A stretch of DNA of 64,000 nt, from NCBI GenBank assembly GCA_947087645.1, contig CAMUDN010000002.1, positions 62,001-126,000 of the forward strand, written 5' to 3'. Below, in pieces: positions 1-8,292 of this stretch; within the stretch, counting starts at the first letter, position 1, and the number at the start of each line of letters is the position of its first letter. The position numbers were made by a program, and so were the translations under genes. This stretch comes from an uncultured Bulleidia sp. Lineage in GTDB: Bacteria; Bacillota_I; Bacilli_A; Erysipelotrichales; Erysipelotrichaceae. A model generated the notes under the pieces. That model was given only the letters and a program-made list of their open reading frames with translations, was not told where the DNA came from and made no database searches.

Positions 1-270
1 AAACTACGTTATATTATTTGGCCTCAGATTAAGCCTTGCTTTGAAGCTGCTTGTACTTTAGCTATCGGTCTTTGTTTTAAAGCTGGAGTAGCAGCGGAAG
101 TTATTGGTTTACCAGAATGGGCAATGGGAACAGAGTTACATGAAGCGAAAATTTATCTTGATACAGGCAAGGTCTTTGCATGGACATTAATAATAATTGT
201 TATTAGTAGTATATGTGCTAAAATACTAAATTTTATGCTCAAATTTAAGAAGAGGAAGAATAATTTATGA
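1..270 (+). CDS. ABC transporter permease, C-terminal part (SsuC/TauC-like)
   Basis: This is the last ~89 codons of an inner-membrane permease; the 5' end lies outside the window. The visible part has the binding-protein-dependent permease tail: a helix starting ALAIGLCFKAG, the coupling stretch EVIGLPEWAMGTELHEAK, a last membrane helix (AWTLIIIVISS) and a lysine/arginine-rich cytoplasmic end. That arrangement is typical of the nitrate/sulfonate/thiamine-precursor (SsuC/TauC/ThiX) class. Its stop codon overlaps the ATG of the following ATPase gene (ATGA), so the two are translationally coupled and almost certainly form one importer. The substrate cannot be read from this fragment. Confidence 0.8.
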   Translation, partial: KLRYIIWPQIKPCFEAACTLAIGLCFKAGVAAEVIGLPEWAMGTELHEAKIYLDTGKVFAWTLIIIVISSICAKILNFMLKFKKRKNNL

Positions 271-827
271 TTAAGTTAGAGCATATTTATAAAGCGTATG
301 GTGAAAAAATTATCTTTCATGATTTTAATCTATCTTTATTAGATAATAAAGTCTATGTATTACAAGGTAAGAATGGTATTGGTAAAACAACTTTATTACG
401 TATATTAGCTGGTTTAGAGAAATATAAAGGAGTAATAAAAGGAGTTAATAAGGTTGCAATGGTTTTTCAAGAAGACAGATTGATTGATGATCAAAGTGTT
501 CTTATTAATTTATGGTTGGTTTTAGATAAAACTTTTAGTGAAGCAAAAGAAATAATTGAAGATGTATTAAAAAAATTTGATTTATATCATTATAAGGATC
601 AAAAAATAAGTGAATTATCTGGTGGAACAAGACGAAAAATTGCAATTATTAGGGCTTTATTAGTACCTTGTAATCTACTTTTATTAGACGAACCGTTAAA
701 GGGATTAGATCAATCCAGTCAAGATCTATTCACATCTTATTTTTTGCAAGAAGCTCAACATAAAACAGTTGTTTGGGTTAGTCATGCTGATTTAACAATA
801 AAGAATATGATATTAATTAACCTTTAG
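267..827 (+). CDS. ABC transporter ATP-binding protein (SsuB/TauB-like, short)
   Basis: This is the ATPase partner of the preceding permease. It has Walker A GKNGIGKTT (residues 34-42), a Q-loop (VFQEDR), the signature LSGGTRRK, Walker B LLLLDEP and an H-loop (WVSHAD). At 186 residues it is clearly shorter than the usual ~240-260 of SsuB/TauB proteins: it stops shortly after the H-loop, so the C-terminal tail is missing although the core nucleotide-binding domain is complete. Its start overlaps the permease stop. It probably powers uptake of a small organic ion or a thiamine-pyrimidine-like compound, but the substrate is not assignable without the binding protein, which must lie upstream. Confidence 0.85.
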   Translation: MIKLEHIYKAYGEKIIFHDFNLSLLDNKVYVLQGKNGIGKTTLLRILAGLEKYKGVIKGVNKVAMVFQEDRLIDDQSVLINLWLVLDKTFSEAKEIIEDVLKKFDLYHYKDQKISELSGGTRRKIAIIRALLVPCNLLLLDEPLKGLDQSSQDLFTSYFLQEAQHKTVVWVSHADLTIKNMILINL

Positions 828-879
828 AATTTTATCTGCCCGATATAAAGGTAATTTAAAGCGAATATAAGGAGGATAT

Positions 880-2325
880 ATGAGTAAATATCAACATTTA
901 GACAGGCGTGTGCCAATAGAAGTGGACAATATTTCAATTGTACAAGATTTAGATAAATGTAAAAATTGTGGTTTATGTCGACGTGTTTGTGCAAATGATA
1001 TGGCAGTAATGGATTATTATGACTTAACAAGTAATGGTGATAAACCAATTTGTATTAACTGTGGTCAATGTTCTGCTGTTTGTCCATTTGATTGTATTAA
1101 TGAACGTTCTAATATAGCTGATGTTAAAAAAGCAATAGCTGATCCTGATAAGGTTGTCGTTTTTCAAACAGCACCGGCAATAAGAGTTGGCTTGGGTGAA
1201 GAATTTGGTATGGATTATGGTAGTTTTGTTGAAGGCAAAATGATTTCTGCTTTACGCAATTTAGGAGCTGATTATGTTCTTGATACAAATTTTGGAGCTG
1301 ATATGACGATTATGGAAGAAGCTTCGGAATTAATCGAACGTTTAAAAAGAAATGATAAATTACCACAATTTACAAGTTGTTGTCCAGGATGGGTAAAGTT
1401 TGCTGAAACTTTTTATCCGGAATTAATTTCTCATTTATCTAGTGCTAAAAGTCCAATATTAATGGAAGCGGCTGCTCAAAAAACTTATTTTGCAAGAAAA
1501 AATGGAATTGATCCAGCTAAAATGGTGACTGTTTGTGTAACCCCATGTACTGCAAAAAAAGCGGAAATTAAACGTCCGGAAATGAACAGTTCTTCGTTTT
1601 TTTGGCATAAAAAAGATTTACGAGATGGTGATATATGTATTACTGTTCGGGAATTAGCAAGATGGCTTCGAGAAGAAAATATTGATTTTGTTAATTTAGC
1701 AGAAGATAAATTTGATTCTTTAATGGGCGAATCATCAGGTGGTGGTATTATTTTTGGTAATACAGGTGGTGTTATGGAAGCTGCTATGCGTTCAGCTTAT
1801 AAATTTATCACAGGTGAAAATGCTCCTAATTCATTTGTTCCTTTACAAGAAATACGAGGCTTAGATGGTGTAAAAGAGGCTGATGTTAAAATTGGTGATT
1901 ATACTTTACATGTAGCAGCCATTAATGGAACGGCTAATTTCCGTAAATTTTATAAAGAAATGAAAGAAGCAAATAAAAAATATGACTTTATTGAAGTTAT
2001 GGCTTGTCCAGGTGGTTGTATTGGTGGTGGTGGTATGCCACGGGTGAAAATGCCGAAGGTATTAGCTGCTAAAAAAGCACGTATTGATTCTTTATATAAA
2101 CGTGATAGTGAAGTGCTGATTAAAGCAGCTCAAGATAATCCTGAAATTCAAACATTATATAAAGACTTTTTAGATAAACCATTAAGTGAAAGAGCACATT
2201 CTTTATTACATACGGAAGGATATATTGATCGTTCCAGTGATTTAGGTCCTAATGGTGCATGTACACCAGAAACTTGTCCTACTTCAGTTGCTAATTTACG
2301 TAAAGCAATGCAAGGGAAGAAATGA
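880..2325 (+). CDS. hydA: [FeFe]-hydrogenase, ferredoxin-linked, 481 aa
   Basis: It reduces protons to H2 (or oxidises H2) using reduced ferredoxin, disposing of fermentation electrons in the cytoplasm. Two N-terminal [4Fe-4S] motifs are visible, CKNCGLCRRVC (Cys27/30/33/37) and CINCGQCSAVC (Cys58/61/64/68). The H-cluster signatures follow: TSCCPGW (Cys168), TPCTAKK (Cys223) and MACPGGCIGGGG (Cys376/380). All four H-cluster cysteines are present, so it should be active. A short C-terminal extension carries two further cysteines in ACTPETCPT, which is not part of the core fold. A strong Shine-Dalgarno (AAGGAGG) precedes the ATG. The maturases HydE/F/G are not in the window. It is probably the monomeric group A type. 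Confidence 0.93.
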   Translation: MSKYQHLDRRVPIEVDNISIVQDLDKCKNCGLCRRVCANDMAVMDYYDLTSNGDKPICINCGQCSAVCPFDCINERSNIADVKKAIADPDKVVVFQTAPAIRVGLGEEFGMDYGSFVEGKMISALRNLGADYVLDTNFGADMTIMEEASELIERLKRNDKLPQFTSCCPGWVKFAETFYPELISHLSSAKSPILMEAAAQKTYFARKNGIDPAKMVTVCVTPCTAKKAEIKRPEMNSSSFFWHKKDLRDGDICITVRELARWLREENIDFVNLAEDKFDSLMGESSGGGIIFGNTGGVMEAAMRSAYKFITGENAPNSFVPLQEIRGLDGVKEADVKIGDYTLHVAAINGTANFRKFYKEMKEANKKYDFIEVMACPGGCIGGGGMPRVKMPKVLAAKKARIDSLYKRDSEVLIKAAQDNPEIQTLYKDFLDKPLSERAHSLLHTEGYIDRSSDLGPNGACTPETCPTSVANLRKAMQGKK

Positions 2326-2341
2326 ATTTTTAGGAGGAAAT

Positions 2342-3031
2342 ATGAAAATAGGTATTATCGGTGCTATGGATGTTGAAATCAAAATGATTTTACACCATTG
2401 TAAACAGGTTGTAGAGCATATGATAGGGCAAACGATGATCTATACAGGTTTAATAGAAGATCAGAATGTAGTTATTATGAAATGTGGTATTGGTAAAGTT
2501 AATGCGGCAATGGGAACACAAATGATGATAGATCTTTTTAAAGTGGAAGCTATTATTAATACAGGAGTAGCAGGAGCAATAGACAAACAACTTAAAATTG
2601 GTGATATTGTTCTTAGCTCGAAAGTTGCATATCATGATGTCGATGTAACTAATTTTGGTTATCAAAAAGGTCAAATTCCTGCTTTGCCTTTATGGTTTGA
2701 AGCAGATCCAAAATTAATTGAAATTATTCAAATGTTGCATAAAGTTATTCTTGGTCCAATTGTTTCAGGTGATCAGTTTATTTGTGATAATGATAAGAAG
2801 GAACAAATTAAGCATACATTTAATGCTCTTTGTACAGAAATGGAAGGGGCAGCTATTGCTCAAGTAGCAAGCTTACAACGTATTCCTTTTGTGATTGTGC
2901 GGGCTATTTCGGATCAAGCAGATAGTAAAAATCCTGTTGCCTATGAATATTTCGAGCAAAAAGCTGCACAAGATAGTGCAGAATTAGTTTTAAATTTTGT
3001 TAAATATATGGCTCATAAATTAGTATTATAA
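2342..3031 (+). CDS. mtnN: 5'-methylthioadenosine/S-adenosylhomocysteine nucleosidase
   Basis: It hydrolyses the glycosidic bond of MTA and SAH, releasing adenine and recycling methionine and the activated-methyl-cycle product; in many bacteria this is also the Pfs step of AI-2 synthesis. At 229 residues it is the family's usual size. The start is MKIGIIGAMDVE (catalytic-type Glu12), the nucleoside-binding MEGAAIA segment carries Glu168, and AISDQAD carries the acid Asp191. I chose the ATG at 2342 because AGGAGG sits just upstream and the family begins exactly here; a longer in-frame extension would overlap hydA. It follows hydA by 16 bp, so the two may be cotranscribed. Confidence 0.93.
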   Translation: MKIGIIGAMDVEIKMILHHCKQVVEHMIGQTMIYTGLIEDQNVVIMKCGIGKVNAAMGTQMMIDLFKVEAIINTGVAGAIDKQLKIGDIVLSSKVAYHDVDVTNFGYQKGQIPALPLWFEADPKLIEIIQMLHKVILGPIVSGDQFICDNDKKEQIKHTFNALCTEMEGAAIAQVASLQRIPFVIVRAISDQADSKNPVAYEYFEQKAAQDSAELVLNFVKYMAHKLVL

Positions 3032-3071
3032 ATTTTAATAATGAAATTGATTTTTTTAGGTAAAGTAAGAA

Positions 3072-3872
3072 ATGTGGCAAGATTTAAATGAAACAAAATA
3101 TTTTTTCTTTTTATTACTTATAATTTCTTTAATTACCGTTATGTTATCTTTAGGTATGTACACTATGCAAGCCAAGAAACGTAAGTGGAAAAAGAGATTT
3201 ATTCGATCATTAATTGTTTTTAGTTTATTAGCATCTTTTTGTTATCAAGAGTATGTTACTAAAGATATTCCTACCCAAGAAAAGCAAGATTCTTTTGTCT
3301 TACCTTCTTATAATGGTAAAGATATTGTTGTGATAAATAATAATATTCCTTACTTTTCAAAGCAGGATTTAAAACAGTCAAGTTTTGAATATTATAAGCC
3401 ATTAGATCATTTGGCAAGAGCAAGAGAAGCATATGCTTTAGTTGGAGTAGAAACTTTACCAAAAGATAAAAGAGGATCAATTGGAATGGTTAAGCCGAGT
3501 GGTTGGCATTTATCTAAATATAATTTTATTGATGGTAAATACCTTTTTAATCGTTGCCATTTGATAGCGTATGAACTAACAGGTGAAAATGCAAATCGTG
3601 AAAATTTAATTACTGGTACAAGGCAATTAAATGTGGCAATGATGTTGCCGTATGAGAATAAGATTGCTAACTATATTAAGCAAACAGGTAATCATGTTTT
3701 ATATCGTGTACGACCTATTTATCAGAAAGATGAGTTATTAGCTCGTGGGGTTCTTATGGAAGCAAGGTCTATTGAAGATGGCGGGCGAGGTATTTTATTT
3801 TGTGTTTTTTGCTTTAATCGTCAAAATGGTGTTGATATTAATTATACAAATGGTGAAAACAAAGCATCGTAA
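3072..3872 (+). CDS. Membrane-anchored DNA/RNA non-specific endonuclease (EndA/NucA-like)
   Basis: A 266-residue nuclease with an N-terminal membrane region (one hydrophobic helix at ~12-31, a basic stretch, then a second at ~44-60) and an exported catalytic domain. The bba-metal motif is in the NRCHLIAYELTGENANRENL stretch, with His163 as the likely general base. The upstream IGMVKPSGWHLSKYNFIDG segment is characteristic of the streptococcal EndA branch, where the usual DRGH is replaced by NRCH. Expected roles are degradation of extracellular DNA for nutrition, competence or escape from neutrophil traps. It stands 40 bp after mtnN without an obvious terminator. Confidence 0.88.
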   Translation: MWQDLNETKYFFFLLLIISLITVMLSLGMYTMQAKKRKWKKRFIRSLIVFSLLASFCYQEYVTKDIPTQEKQDSFVLPSYNGKDIVVINNNIPYFSKQDLKQSSFEYYKPLDHLARAREAYALVGVETLPKDKRGSIGMVKPSGWHLSKYNFIDGKYLFNRCHLIAYELTGENANRENLITGTRQLNVAMMLPYENKIANYIKQTGNHVLYRVRPIYQKDELLARGVLMEARSIEDGGRGILFCVFCFNRQNGVDINYTNGENKAS

Positions 3873-3928
3873 TTCTTTTCTTTTAAAGCGTTTTCTCTTA
3901 TAATTAGTATCAAATAGGAGGAATATTT

Positions 3929-4270
3929 ATGAAGATAAATAAAGTTGTTATAGGTTTGTTCAGTGTTGCTCTTTTAGCTGGTTGTGGAGCTAAAAAAGTT
4001 TATAAAGCTGGTACTTATGAAGGTACAGCAGATGGTCGTAATGGTAAGGTAAGTGTATCAGTAACTGTATCAGATACAGCTATTACAAAAGTTGAATTAA
4101 AAGAACATAAAGAATCAAAAGGTATTTCTGATGCTGCTTTAAAAGAAGTTCCAGAAGCAATCGTTAAGAAAAATTCAGTCGATGTAGAAGATTCTACAGG
4201 TGCAACAATTACTTCAAAAGCAATTAAGAAAGCCGTTCAGGCAGCTTTAGAAAGTGCTAAAGCTAAGTAA
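3929..4270 (+). CDS. Small FMN-binding-domain lipoprotein
   Basis: A 113-residue exported lipoprotein: the signal peptide ends in the lipobox LLAGC (Cys19) and is followed by a single FMN-binding (RnfG/NqrC-type) domain. The motif DSTGATITS near the C terminus matches the ApbE flavinylation consensus, with Thr93 as the expected covalent FMN site. Such single-domain flavoproteins carry electrons at the outer membrane face in extracellular electron transfer or as accessory reductase subunits. ApbE is not in the window. A good Shine-Dalgarno (AGGAGGAA) precedes the ATG. The family is confident; the physiological partner is unknown. Confidence 0.88.
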   Translation: MKINKVVIGLFSVALLAGCGAKKVYKAGTYEGTADGRNGKVSVSVTVSDTAITKVELKEHKESKGISDAALKEVPEAIVKKNSVDVEDSTGATITSKAIKKAVQAALESAKAK

Positions 4271-4359
4271 TATAATTTATTTTTAACTTAAGTTTTTCAC
4301 TAAATAGATTTATTTTGATGAAAAAGCTGATATAAACAGTAAAAAAATACGTAAAACTA

Positions 4360-4389
4360 TTGAAATTACTGTATAAAGTTAGATAGAAT
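4360..4389 (+). promoter_or_regulatory. Putative sigma-A promoter of hup
   Basis: TTGAAA (4360-4365), an 18-bp spacer and TAGAAT (4384-4389), ~28 bp ahead of the HU start codon. The match to the housekeeping consensus is fair; it is a sequence prediction only. Confidence 0.5.
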
Positions 4390-4416
4390 GTAAACATATT
4401 AAAAGGAGGCCTGATT

Positions 4417-4707
4417 ATGGCAGAACAAGTAACTAAAAAAACTTTAGCTGAAGGCATTGCCATGGAATATGAAATTTCCAAGAAAGATGCCAATGAATTA
4501 GTAAATTTTGTATTTGAACAAATTACAGAAGCAATTCAAAAAGGTGAAGAAGTTTCAATTAATGGTTTTGGTAAATTTGTTGTTGTTGAAAAAGCTGCAC
4601 GGGAAGGTTTGAATCCATCTACAGGTGAAAAAATTAAGATTAAAGCTTCTAAAGCACCTAAGTTTAAAGCATCTAAGACATTAAAGGATTTAGTAAACAA
4701 CAAATAA
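4417..4707 (+). CDS. hup: HU-family nucleoid DNA-binding protein
   Basis: A 96-residue HU/IHF-type protein that bends and compacts DNA as a dimer. It shows the N-terminal helical dimer part, then VSINGFGKFVVVEKAAREG leading into the flexible beta-arm (NPSTGEKIKIKASKAPKFKASKTLKDLV). It has a strong Shine-Dalgarno (AAAGGAGG) and its own promoter, and no neighbour shares the transcript clearly. The length is normal for HU (90-99 aa). Which HU paralogue it is cannot be decided from one copy. Confidence 0.95.
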   Translation: MAEQVTKKTLAEGIAMEYEISKKDANELVNFVFEQITEAIQKGEEVSINGFGKFVVVEKAAREGLNPSTGEKIKIKASKAPKFKASKTLKDLVNNK

Positions 4708-4795
4708 AACTATTGTTTTAGTTATGAATGAGATTTTGTCTCTTAATTGGCATTAAGGTTTTATTCCTTTTTGCCATTTTTAATGGGGGAAAAAG

Positions 4796-5413
4796 ATGAA
4801 AAATAAAAATCAAGTACTACGTTTCACATTGCTTACGTTTTTCGTAGCAATTGAATTATTACTTGCTTTAACACCACTTGGCTATTTAAATGTTGGTGTT
4901 ATTTCAATTACTTTAATGCATTTACCAGTTATTTTTGTTGCTCTTTTTATGGGTATGAAAGAAGGAATGCTAGTTGGTTTTGTTTTTGGCTTAGCAAGTT
5001 TTTTACGGGCTACATTTTTGCCTAATATAACTAGTTTCTGTTTTACACCTTTTTATGCTATAGGTAATATTCATGGTAATTTTGCTAGTTTAGTAATTGC
5101 TTTTGGACCACGTATTGCTTTAGGTTTCGTTGCTGGTTTATTACATAAGCTATGTCATAATCAGCAAAAAGAGTGGTTTAAATTGTCTATTTTATCAATT
5201 TTTTGTACTTTTCTACATACGATTATGGTGATGGGCTTAATTTGGTTATTTTTCGGAGAAGCTTTTGCAACAGTTGCTAAAATTAGTGTTAAGGCAGTAT
5301 TGCTTTCAGTATTAGCAAGTAATGGTTTATTGGAAATGATTGTTGCTGGCATTGTTATTCCATTTCTTTATCAAGCGATAAAACCAATTAGACAAAGGTT
5401 AGTACTAGAGTAA
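4796..5413 (+). CDS. ECF transporter substrate-binding (S) component
   Basis: A 205-residue, six-helix membrane protein of the energy-coupling-factor S-component type. Recognisable parts are the N-terminal helix with the A-x-x-x-A-like coupling face, VGVISITLMHLPVIFVALFM, a GMKEGMLVGFVFGLASFLRA loop-helix and a C-terminal helix with a basic end. The TLMHLPVIF plus TFLPNITSFCFTPF pattern recalls pantothenate-type (PanT-like) S-components, but I treat the substrate as unassigned. It should dock on the shared EcfA1-EcfA2-EcfT module encoded at ~30.1-32.5 kb. The RBS is GGGGGAA. The 88-bp leader is too short for me to call a riboswitch. Confidence 0.85.
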   Translation: MKNKNQVLRFTLLTFFVAIELLLALTPLGYLNVGVISITLMHLPVIFVALFMGMKEGMLVGFVFGLASFLRATFLPNITSFCFTPFYAIGNIHGNFASLVIAFGPRIALGFVAGLLHKLCHNQQKEWFKLSILSIFCTFLHTIMVMGLIWLFFGEAFATVAKISVKAVLLSVLASNGLLEMIVAGIVIPFLYQAIKPIRQRLVLE

Positions 5414-5425
5414 AAACTATTGATT

Positions 5426-5487
5426 AATAACTATCAAATAAAAAGAATTGAATAAAATTCAATTCTTAAGCGATAGTTATTTTTTTA
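5426..5487. terminator. Nested bidirectional terminator
   Basis: The outer arms AATAACTATC and GATAGTTATT enclose an inner hairpin AAAGAATTGAA/TTCAATTCTT. Read rightward, the outer stem ends in a T tract and serves the ECF S gene; read leftward, the inner stem ends in T-rich DNA and serves the cyclophilin gene, whose stop codon lies inside it. Confidence 0.7.
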
Positions 5488-5936
5488 ATTATGATAGGTT
5501 TGATAGGTCGATCTTGATAATCAGTTTTACTTTGAGCAATTTCATCAACCACTTCCATACCTTCAATTACTTGACCAAAGGCAGCGTAGTTACCATCTAG
5601 ATGAGGTGCATCTTGATGCATAATAAAAAATTGTGAACTTGCTGAATTTGGATCTTGTGCTCGTGCCATCGAAATAACACCACGTTTATGCTTTAAATTA
5701 TTTTGATAGCCATTACTACTAAATTCACCAACAATATTTTCAGCTGAGCCACCCATACCATTACCCAAAGGATCACCACCTTGAATCATAAATCCTGGGA
5801 TAATACGATGAAATGTTAAGCCATCATAAAACCCTTGTTTTACTAGCTTTTCAAAATTAGCAACTGTTTTAGGAGCTACTTTTGCATTTAATTCAAGCTT
5901 AATTAAAGAGCCATTTTCCATTTCAATAATAATCAT
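5466..5936 (-). CDS. ppiB: Peptidyl-prolyl cis-trans isomerase, cyclophilin type
   Basis: It accelerates proline isomerisation during protein folding, here in the cytoplasm because there is no signal peptide. The 156-residue protein has the compact cyclophilin core: FHRIIPGFMIQGGDP with the catalytic-type Arg, GVISMARAQDPNSASSQFFI, and a HLDGNYAAFGQVIEGM active-site segment. The usual tryptophan of cyclosporin-sensitive enzymes is replaced by Tyr in that last block. The RBS AGGAGG precedes the ATG. It converges on the ECF S gene and is separated from it by the nested terminator. Confidence 0.94.
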   Translation of the reverse strand: MIIIEMENGSLIKLELNAKVAPKTVANFEKLVKQGFYDGLTFHRIIPGFMIQGGDPLGNGMGGSAENIVGEFSSNGYQNNLKHKRGVISMARAQDPNSASSQFFIMHQDAPHLDGNYAAFGQVIEGMEVVDEIAQSKTDYQDRPIKPIIIKKITIA

Positions 5937-6058
5937 TTTTCCTCCTTATCAATTCAGTTAATTGATGATATATGATAACTTTCTTTATTATACATGATTC
6001 TAAAATTGCATGTATACTTTACTAATGATAGAATACAAAGCGATTACGAGGTAAAAAA

Positions 6059-6892
6059 ATGATAGGAAATGTAATAAAAGCTATTTTATATGGTATTGTA
6101 CAAGGAATTACAGAATGGTTACCGATTAGCTCAACAGCACATTTGATACTTTTAAAAAATTTTTGTTCATTAGATATTTATCATGAAGTAAATATGAATT
6201 TATCTTTTTGGAATTTATTTAAAGTTATTATTCAATTAGGTAGTATTTTAGCTGTTATAGTACTTTATTGGCGACGTTTAACTTATTGCAAAAAAGATTC
6301 AAAAGTAAAGAAAAAACGGACAATACGTTTATGGCTATTAGTTATTATTGCTTCCTTACCGTTGATAATTGGTATTTTATTAGACAAGATAGTAGATAAT
6401 GTGTTAAGTAGTACATATATTATTGCCTTAAGTTTAATTGTTTATGGCTTGTTATTTATTTGGATGGAAAAAAGGAAACAAGCAAGTGTTATAAACCGGA
6501 TTGGTTTAGTTATGCCTAAACAAGCTTTGGGAGTTGGTTTGTTTCAGTTATTAGCTATTGTGCCTGGAACTTCAAGATCAGGAGCTACTATCTTAGGTGC
6601 TACTTTACTTGGTTTTGATCGTAAAACAGCAACGGAGTTTAGTTTTTTTATGGCTATTCCGGCAATGTTTGGTGCTTCTTTATTAAAAATTATAAAAGCT
6701 AAAATTATTTTACAGTGGCAAGCAGTTTTAATTTTATTTATTGGTATTTTAGTTAGTTTTATTATTTCAATATTTGTTATTCAGAAGTTATTAAAATATT
6801 TACGTACAAATGATTTTACAGTTTTTGGTATTTATCGTATTATTTTAGGCATTATTATTTTATTTTTTAATTTATTTTTAAAAAGTATTTGA
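6059..6892 (+). CDS. uppP: Undecaprenyl-diphosphatase
   Basis: It dephosphorylates undecaprenyl pyrophosphate at the membrane, regenerating the lipid carrier for peptidoglycan and other wall polymers; overexpression in relatives gives bacitracin resistance. The 277-residue polytopic protein has both BacA signatures: GIVQGITEWLPISSTAHLIL near the N terminus (the E-x-x-P-x-S-S-x-x-H active-site loop) and VPGTSRSGATILG at ~174-186. Length and topology are normal. A GAGGT motif lies 7 bases ahead of the ATG. The gene is monocistronic: the methionine T-box promoter begins at its stop codon. Confidence 0.96.
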   Translation: MIGNVIKAILYGIVQGITEWLPISSTAHLILLKNFCSLDIYHEVNMNLSFWNLFKVIIQLGSILAVIVLYWRRLTYCKKDSKVKKKRTIRLWLLVIIASLPLIIGILLDKIVDNVLSSTYIIALSLIVYGLLFIWMEKRKQASVINRIGLVMPKQALGVGLFQLLAIVPGTSRSGATILGATLLGFDRKTATEFSFFMAIPAMFGASLLKIIKAKIILQWQAVLILFIGILVSFIISIFVIQKLLKYLRTNDFTVFGIYRIILGIIILFFNLFLKSI

Positions 6893-6916
6893 CAATTTAA
6901 AATAAATCGTTACAAT
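6889..6916 (+). promoter_or_regulatory. Sigma-A promoter of the methionine operon
   Basis: A perfect TTGACA (6889-6894, overlapping the uppP stop), a 16-bp spacer and TACAAT (6911-6916). It fires directly into the T-box leader. Confidence 0.75.
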
Positions 6917-6923
6917 ACCATTA

Positions 6924-7180
6924 TAAAGCAACGAAGAGAAGAGTAAGTAGAAGCTAGTTGTAATAGAGAGTCCCGTTAGCTGAAAAGGGAACAATGAATA
7001 TCTGCTGAATATGGTCTTGGAGCTTTGATGTCGATATTTAGATGTCAACGGTATGGTCCGTTAGAGCCAACAAGTATGATAGTACTTGAAGAGGTCTATA
7101 TAGTGATATATAGATGAAGCTAGGTGGTAACACGTGATGATATAGTCTCGTCCTGCATATATGCAAGGATGAGATTTTTT
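6924..7180 (+). promoter_or_regulatory. T-box riboswitch, probably tRNA-Met specific
   Basis: Stem I closes with AAAGC (6924-6928) against GCTTT (~7021-7025). It contains an AGTA S-turn on the 5' arm and, on the 3' arm, the segment GAATATGGTC, where ATG is the likely specifier codon. The conserved T-box loop appears as AGGTGGTAACACG near 7120, followed by the terminator that competes with the antiterminator. A Met specifier agrees with the metNIQ genes downstream. Uncharged tRNA-Met should stabilise the antiterminator and switch on methionine import. The specifier assignment is inferred from placement, not from a full fold. Confidence 0.88.
7146..7180 (+). terminator. T-box intrinsic terminator
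   Basis: A strong stem, TCTCGTCCTGCA pairing with TGCAAGGATGAGA, followed by seven T. It is the OFF-state hairpin of the T-box leader. Confidence 0.85.
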
Positions 7181-7197
7181 TGTTGAAAGGAGTAAGT

Positions 7198-8292
7198 ATG
7201 ATTCGAATTAGTAATTTGTATAAAACATTTAAAGTACAAAATAAGATAGTAAATGCTTGTCAAAATATTAATTTACATGTTGAAGAAGGACAAGTATATG
7301 GTATTATCGGCTATTCGGGAGCAGGTAAATCAACTTTAATTCGCTGCTTAAATTTTTTAGAAATACCGGATGAAGGAACTTTTGAAATTAAAAATTTTGA
7401 TCCTATTATAGCTCGTCAAGGAATTTTATATAAAAAAATAGGAAATATTGAAAAGAAATTAAAAAATACTGATTTACGAATGTTAAGAAGTAATATAGGT
7501 ATGATTTTTCAACATTTTAATTTACTGGATCGGAGTACTGTTTTTGAAAATATTGCTTTTTCTTTGTGTCGAACGAAAATGACAAAAATAGATATTAAAA
7601 AAAGAGTTCGTGAATTATTACAATTAGTTGATCTGCAAGATAAAGAAAATGCATATCCAAGTGAATTGTCAGGGGGTCAAAAACAACGCGTAGCTATTGC
7701 TCGAGCATTAGCTAATCATCCAACTATTTTATTATCAGATGAAGCAACATCTGCTTTAGATCCTGATGCAACGGAATCTATTTTACATTTATTAAAAGAT
7801 TTAAATCGTAAATTAGGACTAACCATTGTATTGATCACACATGAAATGGCTGTTATTAAGTCTATTTGTGATCGGGTTGCTGTTATGGAAAAAGGGCAAA
7901 TCGTTGAAGAAGGTAATGTATATAGTATATTTTCTAAGCCAAGGGAAATGATCACACGTAATTTTGTATCTGCTAGTTTAGGTTTAAATGGTTTAAGTGA
8001 AATATTAGCTAAAGAACCTCTTTTAAATGAAAAAGTAAAACGAAAATATGTAGTTAAACTAACATTTGCTAAGGATAGTGTAGGTTCAGCTTTGATTTCA
8101 CAAATGAGTCGTGATTTTAAAGTTGATATTAATATTTTATTAGCGAATGTGGAATTTTTACAAGGTAGTCTTTTAGGTAATATGATTGTTGTTTTTGAAG
8201 GAAGTGATGAAAAAATAAATGATTGTTATGCTTTTTTAGCAACTAGAAAAGTTAAATTGGAGGTGATTGATAATGACACAATTAATGCCTAA
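7198..8292 (+). CDS. metN: Methionine ABC importer ATP-binding protein
   Basis: The cytoplasmic ATPase of the MetNIQ methionine importer. Walker A GYSGAGKST, Q-loop MIFQHFNLL, signature LSGGQKQRVAIARAL, Walker B ILLSDEATSALDPD and the H-loop THEM are all present. After ~residue 270 comes the C-terminal NIL domain that senses methionine and gates transport (trans-inhibition). I chose the ATG at 7198, 7 bases after AAAGGAG; a longer in-frame TTG start would lie inside the terminator. The length of 364 aa is close to other NIL-bearing MetN proteins. The last 20 bp overlap metI. Confidence 0.95.
   Translation: MIRISNLYKTFKVQNKIVNACQNINLHVEEGQVYGIIGYSGAGKSTLIRCLNFLEIPDEGTFEIKNFDPIIARQGILYKKIGNIEKKLKNTDLRMLRSNIGMIFQHFNLLDRSTVFENIAFSLCRTKMTKIDIKKRVRELLQLVDLQDKENAYPSELSGGQKQRVAIARALANHPTILLSDEATSALDPDATESILHLLKDLNRKLGLTIVLITHEMAVIKSICDRVAVMEKGQIVEEGNVYSIFSKPREMITRNFVSASLGLNGLSEILAKEPLLNEKVKRKYVVKLTFAKDSVGSALISQMSRDFKVDINILLANVEFLQGSLLGNMIVVFEGSDEKINDCYAFLATRKVKLEVIDNDTINA

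Noticed and set aside
4708..4795. Possible riboswitch ahead of the ECF S-component
   Set aside because: The leader is only ~88 bp and I find no conserved aptamer core (FMN, TPP or others) and no clear terminator.
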